From NCBI RefSeq assembly GCF_014193675.1, contig NZ_BLXZ01000001.1, positions 682,001 to 746,000 of the forward strand: 64,000 nucleotides of DNA, read 5' to 3'. This document shows positions 25,625 through 33,185 of the stretch, in pieces. The stretch comes from Geomonas limicola. Lineage in GTDB: Bacteria; Desulfobacterota; Desulfuromonadia; Geobacterales; Geobacteraceae. How positions within the stretch are numbered: the first letter of the stretch is position 1; every line of letters starts with the position of its first letter. The notes beneath the pieces are model-generated. The model was not told the DNA's origin and did no database searches. It saw only the letters and a list, made by a program, of their open reading frames with translations. The position numbers and the translations under genes were made by a program.

Positions 25625-26485
25625 TCAGGAAGCAAGCGCCACCGCCTGGACCTCGCTGGCCAGCACGATGCGCTCGTTCTCGAGGGTCACGGGGTGCGCG
25701 CTGTGCTCCAGGCGCTCGTAGAGGTGCAGGTACTTGGCGACTTCGCCGGCATGGCCGGTCTTGCGGCCGTGGTACTTGCCGGTCTGCACGAAGACGGCCG
25801 TAACGGCCCGCTCATCGTAGATGGCAAAGTCGAAGGAGCTGTTTACCTCGGAGCCGCCGATGTCGATGGTAGAGGGGAGTTCGTCACGGAAGGCGAGTCG
25901 GACCTCGATGTTGTCCCGGTACTGGGCGAGGAGCACCTTCTGCACCTCGGGGTCGCCCAGGTCCTCGCGGCTGGTCACGAAGATGCGGGTGATCTCGAGA
26001 CCGCGTGCCACGCCGCGCAGGTTGGCCTGGTAGAAGTTGATGACCGAACCGCGGCTGAGCCACCCCGGGGAGAGCGGATCCACCGCCTTGATCCGGTGCA
26101 GGGCCTGGTCGGCAAGCCGCGCCCCCTCCAGGTAGAAGTCCATCTCGTCCAGGGGAATGTACCCCTGCTGCAACAGCGCCATGTTTTTCAGGGTTCCGGC
26201 CACCAGTTCCTGGGCCTTGACCTGGCACTCGGGATCGCTGATCTGGGCCAGTGCGAACGGGATGGCGTGCACCTGCTGGTACTGGGTGAAGAGCTCCGAC
26301 TTGGTCTTGGCGATGTCTTCACGCACCAGGTAGGTCACCAGGGAGAGCAGGATACCCACCCCGAAGGTAAGGTAGGCAGCCATCTCATTGTGCAGCACCA
26401 GGTGGAAGAAGATCGCCAGGCCGGAGCCTGCGAAAAATTCGATGAATACCGCCATATCGTGAATCTTTTTGTTCATGCTGGTCAT
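25625..26485 (-). CDS. Uncharacterised two-TM protein under GEMM riboswitch control
   Basis: A 286-residue protein of unknown function. The start is the ATG at 26485 with AGGAGG 5 nt upstream. Two hydrophobic helices (about residues 13-31 and 35-54) are joined by a short loop, and a roughly 230-residue domain, probably cytoplasmic, follows. Its first part is helical ('SELFTQYQQVHAIPFALAQI...'). Its second part has an alternating pattern, 'FYQANLRGVARGLEITRIFVTS' and 'VNSSFDFAIYDERAVTAVF', that looks alpha/beta, but I recognise no named family. It is the first gene after the GEMM-I aptamer/terminator and is followed by the PH-domain gene. Two TMs plus a soluble domain would suit a membrane receptor or effector; that is inference. 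Confidence 0.85.
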   Translation of the reverse strand: MTSMNKKIHDMAVFIEFFAGSGLAIFFHLVLHNEMAAYLTFGVGILLSLVTYLVREDIAKTKSELFTQYQQVHAIPFALAQISDPECQVKAQELVAGTLKNMALLQQGYIPLDEMDFYLEGARLADQALHRIKAVDPLSPGWLSRGSVINFYQANLRGVARGLEITRIFVTSREDLGDPEVQKVLLAQYRDNIEVRLAFRDELPSTIDIGGSEVNSSFDFAIYDERAVTAVFVQTGKYHGRKTGHAGEVAKYLHLYERLEHSAHPVTLENERIVLASEVQAVALAS

Positions 26486-26688
26486 GAAACCTCCTTGTGT
26501 TGGGCAACTGCAGGGCCCGGCCCCGTCAGTCAGACCGGGACATCTCGAAGCGAAAAAGTTGTGTTGGTGAGATCGGCGCTGGGGAATGCGGCACACGGGC
26601 CAGGTGAACCTGGCATCCACTCCCCTCCGGAATCCCTGATCCTTGGAGGGGCTCGTGACGACACTGGTTACGGGGGAATGGCGCTTGG

Positions 26689-26743
26689 AAAAAAAAATAG
26701 CCGCGTCGCGAAATGCGTCCTGACATTTCGGCGACCCGGCTAT
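26689..26743 (-). terminator. Riboswitch expression platform: intrinsic terminator
   Basis: On the minus strand the arms ATAGCCGGGTCGCCGAAATG (26743 to 26724) and CATTTCGCGACGCGGCTAT (26715 to 26697) form a long near-perfect stem, followed by eight T (A run 26689-26696). The 5' arm includes the 3' side of the aptamer. Ligand-stabilised aptamer folding and terminator folding are therefore mutually exclusive, the arrangement expected of a switch that turns transcription on when ligand binds. Confidence 0.9.
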
Positions 26744-26806
26744 CTCGAAGAGACCCTTAGGCTTTCCGTCCCACCCTCGCGGATGGTTTAGTATTGTCGT
26801 CTATCG
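26726..26806 (-). promoter_or_regulatory. GEMM-I riboswitch aptamer, predicted GEMM-Ib (3',3'-cGAMP-type)
   Basis: Minus-strand RNA carries the conserved GEMM-I core in order: CGACAATACTAAACCATCC, GCGA tetraloop, GGGTGG, GACGGAAAGCC, TAAGGGTCTCTTCGAGA and AGCCGGGTCGCCG. P2 is CCATCC/GGGTGG with a GNRA tetraloop; its AAACC receptor side and the GGAAAGCC joining segment are typical. Aligning by hand with the V. cholerae Vc2 aptamer, the nucleotide equivalent to G20 is A (complement of 26792). This is the change associated with GEMM-Ib aptamers that prefer 3',3'-cGAMP, described mainly from Geobacter. The core closely resembles, from memory, published Geobacter cGAMP aptamers. Confidence 0.9.
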
Positions 26807-26835
26807 TGCTGCTCTTATGCTGCGTTGTTCCGGGA

Positions 26836-26864
26836 AAAATAGCGGAAACCAATCTCACTGTCAA
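26836..26864 (-). promoter_or_regulatory. Promoter of the riboswitch-controlled unit
   Basis: TTGACA (26859-26864) and TATTTT (26836-26841), separated by 17 bp on the minus strand, lie about 30 bp upstream of the aptamer. Confidence 0.75.
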
Positions 26865-27039
26865 GTTAAATGTGTGTCACGACCAGTTTAAGTGTTTGGT
26901 ATTACGATGTTTATTTTTCTTTTCCTTTGAGCTGCGTCATTAAAACGGAGTCCCTGCCGGGTTGGCCGGAACAGACCCCAATGGGTCTCCCTCCTAAGAT
27001 TCCGACCCCCGGCAGTTTCTCCGCTCCACTATCTGAAAC
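26865..27039. other. Spacer between the riboswitch promoter and the DUF5666 gene
   Basis: It contains a long imperfect stem-loop (CTGCCGGG at 26956 pairing with CCCGGCAG near 27013, with an inner AGACCCCAATGGGTCT hairpin). This may end transcription of the DUF5666 lipoprotein gene, although the T run is weak. Confidence 0.4.
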
Positions 27040-28419
27040 CTACTTGCCCTGTTCGATTTCCACCTGTTGGGCAGCGGCAGAGGTGTCGCTCGAATTCCAG
27101 CGTGCCTTCACTATGGTCACCCCGGCGGTTACCTGGGCGAAGAAGGCGCTCTTGGTGACCGCCTGATCGGCGGAGGTGCTGCTTATCCTGAACTCGGTCC
27201 CGGAGTTGGTCGACACCGTGAGGCCGAGGATACTGAGGGTGCCGGCGGTGGCATCTTTAGCGCTGACCGGTCCCTGGATAAAGGTCTGCGAGCTGGCGCC
27301 TTTCACGATGACGCGACGGGCGACCAGGTTGCCGTCGCGATCGGCGATGGCACGTACTTCGACATGCTGTCCGTTGGCGAGCGGGCCGCCGTCGATGCGG
27401 GTGAATTCGTTCAAGGTAACGGTCTTGCCCGCTACCGAGAAGCTGGTGGAGCTCAAGGCCGAGAGATCCGCCTCGATCTTGATGTTGCTGCGGTACGAGA
27501 TCTTGCTGGCAACCAGCGCGCCGCTGCCGTTGAGGGCACCCTCGGCCTCCAGCTGCACGCCGATGGCGAAGTCGGTCTTCAACCCACCTTCGTAGATGGT
27601 GGCGCTGTTGGTCAGCACCTGCTGGCCGTTGATCGTGAAGTCGTCGACGCTGCCGGAGGTGACGATCCCTTCCACCTCGACCTTTTCGCCGGCGGCGGCC
27701 AGCTTGTCCTCAAGTTTGACCAGGGTCGCGGTGAGGGCACCGGCAACCGGGGCGGCGTTCGAGCGGACCTCGACGAGCGAGCCGATGGCGGCTCCGGCCG
27801 GAAGGGTTCCGGTAACGGTCAGGATGGCAGCACCACCCGGGGTAAGACTGATATCGAAGGTGCCGCTCCCCAGGGCGACGAGGTATCCCTTGATTTCGAA
27901 ATCGTTGCTGGAGACGACCTTGGCTACCCGGGTTGCCCTGAGCCCCCCCTGGTCGTCGGGAAAACCGTGGACTTCGACCCGGTCACCAACTTGGAAATTG
28001 GCGGCCGAGAAAACCTTGACGGTGTTGTCGTCGTTGAGCCTGGTGACGTTATCCTCGATGTGCACGGTCTGACCCATGACGGTGATGGTGTTGGCGCCCA
28101 CGGCGCTGATGTTCCCTTCCAGGGCGTCGTGGGCCTCAACATCGTGGGCCACGCCGGTACGGGTGCTGTTGTCGGCGGTGCCGCGCACCTTGATTACCAT
28201 GCCGACCTTGAGCTGGCTGGCGCTCCCGGGGTTGTCATCGATCTTGATGGCCGCATTGTCTATGTTGTACTCGATACCGTTGACGATCACGCTGCCAAGG
28301 GCGGTAATGACCCCCTTGCTGACCCCTTGGGCGGGCGCGCTGGAGCCGGAGCCTCCACCGCAGGCGGAGACCAATAGGGCAGCACCGAAAAGAAGCGACA
28401 AACGAACGAGCTTTTTCAT
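27040..28419 (-). CDS. DUF5666-repeat lipoprotein
   Basis: A 459-residue exported lipoprotein. The signal peptide 'KKLVRLSLLFGAALLVSACGGG' ends in a lipobox (LVSAC), with Cys20 as the lipidation site. The mature part is a series of 60-70-residue beta-rich repeats containing 'V-G-ITALGS-VNGIEY', 'LKVGMVIKVRG', 'ANFQVGDRVEVHG', 'IGSLVEVRS' and 'NGQHVEVRAIAD-DG-LVARRV', which match DUF5666 repeats. Function is unknown; members are surface or periplasmic. It is the only gene of its unit, with an AAGGAGACACGTC site before the ATG. Confidence 0.88.
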   Translation of the reverse strand: MKKLVRLSLLFGAALLVSACGGGSGSSAPAQGVSKGVITALGSVIVNGIEYNIDNAAIKIDDNPGSASQLKVGMVIKVRGTADNSTRTGVAHDVEAHDALEGNISAVGANTITVMGQTVHIEDNVTRLNDDNTVKVFSAANFQVGDRVEVHGFPDDQGGLRATRVAKVVSSNDFEIKGYLVALGSGTFDISLTPGGAAILTVTGTLPAGAAIGSLVEVRSNAAPVAGALTATLVKLEDKLAAAGEKVEVEGIVTSGSVDDFTINGQQVLTNSATIYEGGLKTDFAIGVQLEAEGALNGSGALVASKISYRSNIKIEADLSALSSTSFSVAGKTVTLNEFTRIDGGPLANGQHVEVRAIADRDGNLVARRVIVKGASSQTFIQGPVSAKDATAGTLSILGLTVSTNSGTEFRISSTSADQAVTKSAFFAQVTAGVTIVKARWNSSDTSAAAQQVEIEQGK

Positions 28420-28735
28420 GACGTGTCTCCTTTTTCACAGCCAATTGAAGTTCCAACGTAACAGGTGCCGAGCCCCGGGTACGAAATCCCTTCCAAGGGT
28501 AACGTCACTTACTCCGGGTGATGGATGGCGCACCGGGGCATCCGGCAGTTGTCTGAACCCAGAGCAACTGGCGGGCCAAGTGTGAGCCGGCAGAGAGGAG
28601 GCTGTCTTTTCAGCTAGTTGGGTCTAAAGGGAGAAGCTTGGGAGGGGATTACCGGTTGCCAAGAAAAAGAGGTGAAATCCAAGATTTTGGCTTCGAAAAA
28701 CCGGCCGACCCGGAAAAGGATCGGCCGGCCGGAGC
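28420..28735. other. Intergenic region upstream of the DUF5666 lipoprotein gene
   Basis: It contains the thioredoxin terminator (listed) and about 275 bp of leader or promoter DNA for the lipoprotein. No riboswitch core was found on either strand. Confidence 0.45.
28696..28731 (-). terminator. Intrinsic terminator of the thioredoxin gene
   Basis: The stem CCGGCCGA/TCGGCCGG lies 4 nt past the stop codon on the minus strand, followed by a T run (A run at 28696-28700). Its position directly after the second segment of the thioredoxin gene indicates that the whole 28736-29182 region is one functional unit. Confidence 0.85.
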
Positions 28736-29182
28736 TCAGTCTTCACCCACCATGTCGTGGAACCAACTGACCACCGATTCCGCGGAACGGGAACCGGCAA
28801 GCTGCGCCTGGGTCGTGCCGTTCTTGAGCAGGTGCAGCACCGGGATGCCGCGCACCCCGAAGCGGGAGGCGAGGTTGGGACTCGTGTCGGTATTTATTTG
28901 CAGAACCGCAGCCTGCCCCACCAGCAGTTCGGCAGCTTTTCGCACCGCCGGTGCGAATGAGGTGCAGTGCGGTCACCAGGGGGCCCAGAACTCCGCGATG
29001 ATGGGACCGGGGTAGTCGGCGAGAAAGGCATCGTAGTTGGCATCGGTGATCTGCTGTGGCTCGAAGTAAAGCGGCGGCAGCGCGGCGCGGCAATTACCGC
29101 AGTGCCCGGCGATCCCCTGTTTCTCGGCGGGGACCCGGTTCGCGCTGCCGCAGGACCTGCAGGTGATCAGGTAGCTGGACAT
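28736..29182 (-). CDS. TrxC-like thioredoxin, predicted selenoprotein (UGA at 28973-28975)
   Basis: Reading through one in-frame UGA gives a 148-residue protein with the full thioredoxin-2 layout. An N-terminal zinc ribbon (CRSC at about 8-11 and HCGNC) is followed by a thioredoxin fold containing 'AEFWAPW-U-PHCTSFAP', 'NTDTSPNLASRFGVRGIPVLHLLKNG' with the cis-proline, and a C-terminal helix. The UGA falls exactly where the first active-site Cys belongs, giving a UPHC motif with the second Cys intact. A hairpin suited to a bacterial SECIS lies 15 nt after the UGA (listed). The ATG at 29182 has AAGGAG upstream, and a terminator follows the stop. Alternative: a nonsense mutant. Conservation of both flanks and the exact position argue for selenocysteine. 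Confidence 0.87.
28939..28957 (-). promoter_or_regulatory. Predicted bacterial SECIS hairpin
   Basis: In the mRNA TTCGCACC-GGC-GGTGCGAA is a perfect 8-bp stem with a GGC loop. It begins 15 nt after the UGA codon, and the apical loop lies 23 nt from it. Bacterial SECIS elements described from Sec-specific genes have a short apical loop starting with G, at 16-37 nt from the UGA, on a stem of at least 4 bp. This hairpin fits those rules. Confidence 0.75.
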
Positions 29183-29398
29183 GGCATCTCTCCTTGACGA
29201 AAGTTGGGTTCCGAGGCTGTCAGCCATTGTACCAGTTTTCCGGACAGGGACGAGTGGCGCTCGTCGGCCCGGCTTAGGGAACTTCCTTTACTTGGCAAGG
29301 GCGATTCTTGCGTTTCACATTTTTTCCATTTCTGTTATGGTAGGAAATTGCTTCGCCCGGCGAGGCTAATTAACGGAAAGTCCGGAGGTTTTCAATCA

Positions 29399-30223
29399 AT
29401 GCTTAAAAGCCGAACCCTGATCTTTGTACTGTGCGCGTTCCTGCTGGCGCTCACCTGCGCCCAGGCAGCACCCACCCCCGCCAAAGCCGGCGCTCCTGCT
29501 GCAAGCCAGGAAGTGAGCGTTCCGATACTGCTGTACCACCGTTTCGGCCCGACCGTCGCCGACGGAATGACCATCAAGACCTCCGTTTTCGAGGAGCACC
29601 TGAAGTACCTCAGGGACAACGGCTACAAGGTGATCCCGCTGCGTACCCTGGTGGACTACTACCTGAAGAAGGGGCCGGCCCCCGCACCGAAATCGGTGGT
29701 GATCGTCGAGGACGACGCCCACAAGTCGGTCTACAGCGACATGCTCCCGCTGGCAAAGAAGTACAACGTGCCGGTGACCGTGTTCGTGTACCCCTCCGCA
29801 ATCTCCAACGCGAAGTACGCCATGACCTACGAGCAGCTGCGTACCCTTAAGAAAAACGGTTTCGACATCCAGTCGCACACCTTCTGGCACCCCAACTTCA
29901 AGAAAGACAAGAAGAAGATGACCCCGACGGAGTACGAGAAATCGGTTACCACCCAGCTGAAGAAATCCAAGGAGCGCCTGGAGAAGGAAGTGGGCGGCAC
30001 CGTGGATCTCTTGGCCTGGCCGTTCGGGATCTACGACGACTACCTCCTGAAGCGGGCCGGCGAGCTCGGCTACAAGGCGACCTTCACCATCGAGGCGCAC
30101 CATGCCTCGCCGCGCGACAACGTGATGAAGCTGCCGCGTTACCTGCTCATCAATTCCGACCAGGGGAAAAACTTCGCCCGCATCCTGGAAGGGACCGCGC
30201 CGAAGCGCAACGTGGTGTACTAA
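29399..30223 (+). CDS. Exported polysaccharide deacetylase (NodB-type)
   Basis: A 274-residue protein with a signal peptide (residues 1-22, ending 'ALTCAQA'). The carbohydrate esterase 4 domain begins 'VPILLYHRFG'. The first catalytic motif reads 'VVIVEDDAHKS' (usual form TFDDG), keeping both Asp. The metal-binding second motif is 'SHTFWHP'. 'LLAWPFGIYDD' is the later conserved block. Such enzymes remove N-acetyl groups from poly-GlcNAc, peptidoglycan or related glycans in the periplasm. The ATG at 29399 has GGAGG 10 nt upstream. No biofilm-polysaccharide genes are adjacent, so the substrate is open. Confidence 0.88.
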   Translation: MLKSRTLIFVLCAFLLALTCAQAAPTPAKAGAPAASQEVSVPILLYHRFGPTVADGMTIKTSVFEEHLKYLRDNGYKVIPLRTLVDYYLKKGPAPAPKSVVIVEDDAHKSVYSDMLPLAKKYNVPVTVFVYPSAISNAKYAMTYEQLRTLKKNGFDIQSHTFWHPNFKKDKKKMTPTEYEKSVTTQLKKSKERLEKEVGGTVDLLAWPFGIYDDYLLKRAGELGYKATFTIEAHHASPRDNVMKLPRYLLINSDQGKNFARILEGTAPKRNVVY

Positions 30224-30339
30224 AGAGGCAGGCTGAGGTGAAGCTTGGGGACGAGAAGGGCTGAAGCGACCCCGACGTCACGGCAGGAGAGCCGGCAGCA
30301 GGCCGCACGGGATCAGCGGCAGGTGGAGATTTTCTGAGT

Positions 30340-30522
30340 ATGGCGAGCGAGTTGCACGAGAACAAGAAGTACCCCTGCCCTGACTGCACCTTCTGCCAGT
30401 GGTGCTCGGACGACCGCTGCAGGAAGTGCCGCAGCGGGGCCAAGTGCCCGCGCAAGCTTTCCACGGCCGAGCAGATCGAGCTCTACGAAAAGCTGAACAG
30501 CTCGAAAGAGCCCACCGAATAA
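30340..30522 (+). CDS. Small cysteine-rich protein
   Basis: A 60-residue protein with seven Cys between residues 13 and 36 (CPDC-F-CQWC----CRKC-----C), a spacing that suggests zinc or iron-sulfur binding, followed by a charged helical tail. No family is recognised. No good ribosome binding site is visible, but a strong terminator follows 20 nt after the stop. Codon use is consistent with a real gene. Confidence 0.7.
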   Translation: MASELHENKKYPCPDCTFCQWCSDDRCRKCRSGAKCPRKLSTAEQIELYEKLNSSKEPTE

Positions 30523-30540
30523 GGGAAATGCAGGAACGAT

Positions 30541-30585
30541 AAAAAAGGAGACGCACGGCACCGCCGGCGTCTCCTTTTTATTTTG
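30541..30585 (+). terminator. Intrinsic terminator after the Cys-rich gene
   Basis: AAAAAGGAGACGC and GCGTCTCCTTTTT form a strong stem with an 11-13 nt loop and a T-rich tail. Confidence 0.92.
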
Positions 30586-30628
30586 ACTCTCTGTGACTAT
30601 CCCCTCTCCCCTTGCGGGACAGAGCGAG

Positions 30629-30704
30629 GGTGGAAGGTGCCACGTCACAAGAGATGGCAGCTTTACCCACCCCCCGGCCCCCTCCCGTCAAGGGCGGGGG
30701 AGGT
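30629..30704. repeat. Interspersed 76-bp repeat, copy A
   Basis: The block GGTGGAAGGTGCCACGTCA ... GATGGCAGCTT-ACCCACCCCC ... CCCGTCAAGGG-GGGGAGG recurs in inverted orientation, with about 80-90% identity by eye, at 53089-53165. It contains no gene and overlaps no coding sequence. Confidence 0.75.
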
Positions 30705-30707
30705 ACG

Positions 30708-31304
30708 TCAGGTCTCCTTCCCCTGCCGCACGCGCACTTTCTGCACCTTGAGGCGCACCTTTTCTCCGGTCACCTCCCCGTAGAGTTCCTCCAGGTAGCG
30801 CACCGTGACGATTTTGTGCAGGTAGGCCTGGGTGAGCCGGTAGAGCAACCGGCGCAGCAGCGAGGGGCGCGCGCTCCCCAACAAAAGCGGACAGTAGTCG
30901 GAAAGCTGCACGGTAACCCGCACCCCGCCCGGCTCGCGTTCGGCGAACAGCGAAAAAAGACCGCGATCGCATTCCTTGGGCTGCACCAGGATCCCGCCGT
31001 TGACGCGCAGGTGCACCTCCCCCTCCCCTTCCCCCTTCGGGTACTCGGGCGGCTGGAAACTCAAAAGCGCCAGCGAACTCCCCAGAAGCCGGAACTGGAC
31101 GCCCTCCTCGTTCTGCATGGGGCGGATCAGCGAGAAGGTCCAGTCGCGCACCAGGCGCAGGTAGCGTTCAAAGAGGAAACGGGGGGTCACCGGACGCAGC
31201 AGCGGGTCCGGCAGCACCAACCACTGCACCGAGTACACCGAGGCATCCGGCTCCAGTATCTGCTGGCAGGCCACCTCGCGCGACGTATCCGGCCTCCTCA
31301 CCAT
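30708..31304 (-). CDS. Hypothetical protein
   Basis: A 198-residue protein with no signal peptide or membrane helix and no recognised family. It is rich in Arg and Leu, with an internal 'YLRLVRDWTFSLIRPM' helix, a 'VHLRVNGGILVQP' strand pair and a basic C-terminal 'EKVRLKVQKVRVRQGKE' tail. It starts 9 nt after the stop of the RlmI-like methyltransferase, so it is translated from the same mRNA. An RNA-related role is possible from that context but not shown. Confidence 0.7.
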   Translation of the reverse strand: MVRRPDTSREVACQQILEPDASVYSVQWLVLPDPLLRPVTPRFLFERYLRLVRDWTFSLIRPMQNEEGVQFRLLGSSLALLSFQPPEYPKGEGEGEVHLRVNGGILVQPKECDRGLFSLFAEREPGGVRVTVQLSDYCPLLLGSARPSLLRRLLYRLTQAYLHKIVTVRYLEELYGEVTGEKVRLKVQKVRVRQGKET

Positions 31305-31313
31305 CGTCTCCCC

Positions 31314-32519
31314 CTACAGTGTCCCTTTCACCGAGATAGCATACTTCAAGTAGCGCCCTTCCGGGAAGGTCACCGGATAGGGGAAATCCTCGGGCTGTCC
31401 GAAGAGCTGGACCACCTGCAGCGAGAAACCGGTCTGGAGGGCACCGCGCCGCAGCTCCTTAAGGTAGTCCGCCAGATCGACCTTCTGGTGGTTAGAGCAG
31501 GTGATCAGAAGTCCACCGTCCTTGAGCAGTTTCAGTGCGGCCGCGACCAGATCCGAGGTGCCACCGCGGGTGGTGAAGCGGCTTTTCGAGGTGGTGGAAA
31601 AGGAGGGGGGATCCATGACGATGACGTCGAAGACCCGCTTGTTACGACCGAGCTCCTCGAGGATGGCGAGGCAATCCCCCTGCAGGAACTCGTGGCGCTT
31701 GGGGTTCAGATGGTTCAGGGCGAAGTTGTTGCGCGCGATCTCCAGGTAGCTCGGCGAAAAGTCGACGCTGGTCACCTGGCTCGCTCCAGCTGAGGCAGCG
31801 GCAACCGAGAAGGCACCGGTGTAACAGAAGAGGTTCAGGACCCGTTTGCCGGCAACCCGGGCCATCAGGTCGCGGCGGTTGTTGCGCTGATCGAGGAAGA
31901 GCCCGGTGTTGAGACCGCGCTCCAGGCTCACCTGGAAGCTCAGGCCGTTTTCCTTTACCGTGAGCGGCTCGGGAGCGGCGCTCCCCACCAGGAGCCGCCC
32001 GTACTTTTTGGAGTCGCTCTCGGCCTCCAGCTCGCGCGTTTTCTGGGGCCGGGCCTTCTCGTAGATACCCGCCGGTTCGAGCAGTTCCTGGAGTGTTTGG
32101 GTGACGAGCTTCAGGTGCCTGCGCCAGGCACCACAATAAAGCTGCACCATGAGGTAGTCGCCATAGCGGTCCACGGTGAGGCCGGGAAGCCCGTCCCCTT
32201 CGGCGTTCACCAGGCGGTAGGCGGTGGTTTCCTCGAGCTGTGCGTGGTTGAGGCGCAGGGCGATGGCGGCCTCAAGCCTTTTCTTGATCCAGCCGCGGTC
32301 CAGGACCATGCGCTGGCGTGCCAGGACCCGCGCGACGATCCGCTCGCCGGGATCGAGAAGCGCCATTGCGACAAAGCGCCCGGAGGTGTCAGTCAGCTCG
32401 ATCAGGTCGCCCGCCTGCCCCGCGGGCCACTTTTTGGTGTAGGCGTCGGCGATGATCCAGGGGTGACCGAGTTCCAGCATCCGGACCGACTCGGAGCCGA
32501 CGATAAAGCTAGCTGCCAT
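31314..32519 (-). CDS. 23S rRNA m5C methyltransferase, RlmI family
   Basis: A 401-residue class I SAM-dependent RNA methyltransferase. An N-terminal PUA domain (about 1-75, 'VRMLELGHPWIIADAYTKKWP') is followed by an EEHEE insert and the catalytic domain: 'RVLNLFCYTGAFSVAAASAGASQVTSVDFS' (SAM motif), 'FDVIVMDPPSFST' (motif IV) and 'LITCSNHQ' with the Cys of m5C enzymes. Length matches RlmI (about 396), which methylates C1962 of 23S rRNA. Site specificity is inferred from the family. Confidence 0.9.
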   Translation of the reverse strand: MAASFIVGSESVRMLELGHPWIIADAYTKKWPAGQAGDLIELTDTSGRFVAMALLDPGERIVARVLARQRMVLDRGWIKKRLEAAIALRLNHAQLEETTAYRLVNAEGDGLPGLTVDRYGDYLMVQLYCGAWRRHLKLVTQTLQELLEPAGIYEKARPQKTRELEAESDSKKYGRLLVGSAAPEPLTVKENGLSFQVSLERGLNTGLFLDQRNNRRDLMARVAGKRVLNLFCYTGAFSVAAASAGASQVTSVDFSPSYLEIARNNFALNHLNPKRHEFLQGDCLAILEELGRNKRVFDVIVMDPPSFSTTSKSRFTTRGGTSDLVAAALKLLKDGGLLITCSNHQKVDLADYLKELRRGALQTGFSLQVVQLFGQPEDFPYPVTFPEGRYLKYAISVKGTL

Positions 32520-32602
32520 AAAACCTGTTCCTCTTGTGCGTTAGGTGGTGCGGTTTCTGAGGTGAAGCGGGTTGTGCCTGAGAATGAGGTCGCGGTTTAC
32601 CA

Positions 32603-32666
32603 AAATAAAGGGGCGGCGGCTTGCGGTACTCGGGATGTCCCGAATGAGCCGAAAACCCCGCCCCCC
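32603..32666 (-). terminator. Probable terminator after the gene at 32689
   Basis: On the minus strand GGGGCGG near 32662 pairs with CCGCCCC near 32612, with an inner CGGGA/TCCCG hairpin, followed by TTTATTTT. It lies about 20 nt past the stop codon. Confidence 0.6.
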
Positions 32667-32688
32667 ATGTCTGTACTGCCCGGGATTC

Positions 32689-33069
32689 CTAGTGGGTGGC
32701 CTGTGACTTGCCCTGCTCCGCCGCCATCTCCTCACGAGCCTGCTGGATCGCTTCCATCTGCTTGAGCTGCTCGCCCAGCCAGTAGTGCAGCTCGCGGGCG
32801 GTCTGGTAGTTGAGCACGACACCGGTGGTGACGTGACGCACCAGGCTGCGGCCCAGATCCTCAGGCTCGACCTCGGTCTCGGGACCGATGGTGCCGGTCG
32901 GGGTGATCTGGTGCGAGATGGAATTGGGGAGCGGCTGACGCTCGAGGTAGAAGTTCATCACCAGTTCGCCGCGCGGCGAGATGCCGCCGTGGGCACCGTT
33001 GACATAGGTCGGACTGTAGTCGTAGGTGAAGACGTATTTAAAGGTCATCTCCTGCTTGTTGTTCGACAT
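32689..33069 (-). CDS. DUF3467-like protein
   Basis: A 126-residue protein counted from the ATG at 33069 (MSNNKQEM) with GGAGAG upstream. The pattern 'SPTYVNGAHGGISPRGELVMNFYLERQPLP', then 'VRHVTTGVVLNYQTARELHYWLGEQL' resembles the small DUF3467 family, of unknown function, though my recall of the profile is imperfect. No signal peptide or membrane helix is present. It is transcribed alone, between the ABC-F gene and the RlmI-like gene. Confidence 0.72.
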   Translation of the reverse strand: MSNNKQEMTFKYVFTYDYSPTYVNGAHGGISPRGELVMNFYLERQPLPNSISHQITPTGTIGPETEVEPEDLGRSLVRHVTTGVVLNYQTARELHYWLGEQLKQMEAIQQAREEMAAEQGKSQATH

Positions 33070-33185
33070 GATTCGCTCTCCTTTTCCATGAAAACTGTGA
33101 AATTCGTAACCCAAGCCTTATAGCACGGAGCGGTGTTCAAGGCAAACCTGGATTTATAAAATGTTCGTGAAGGATTGATGAAGAA

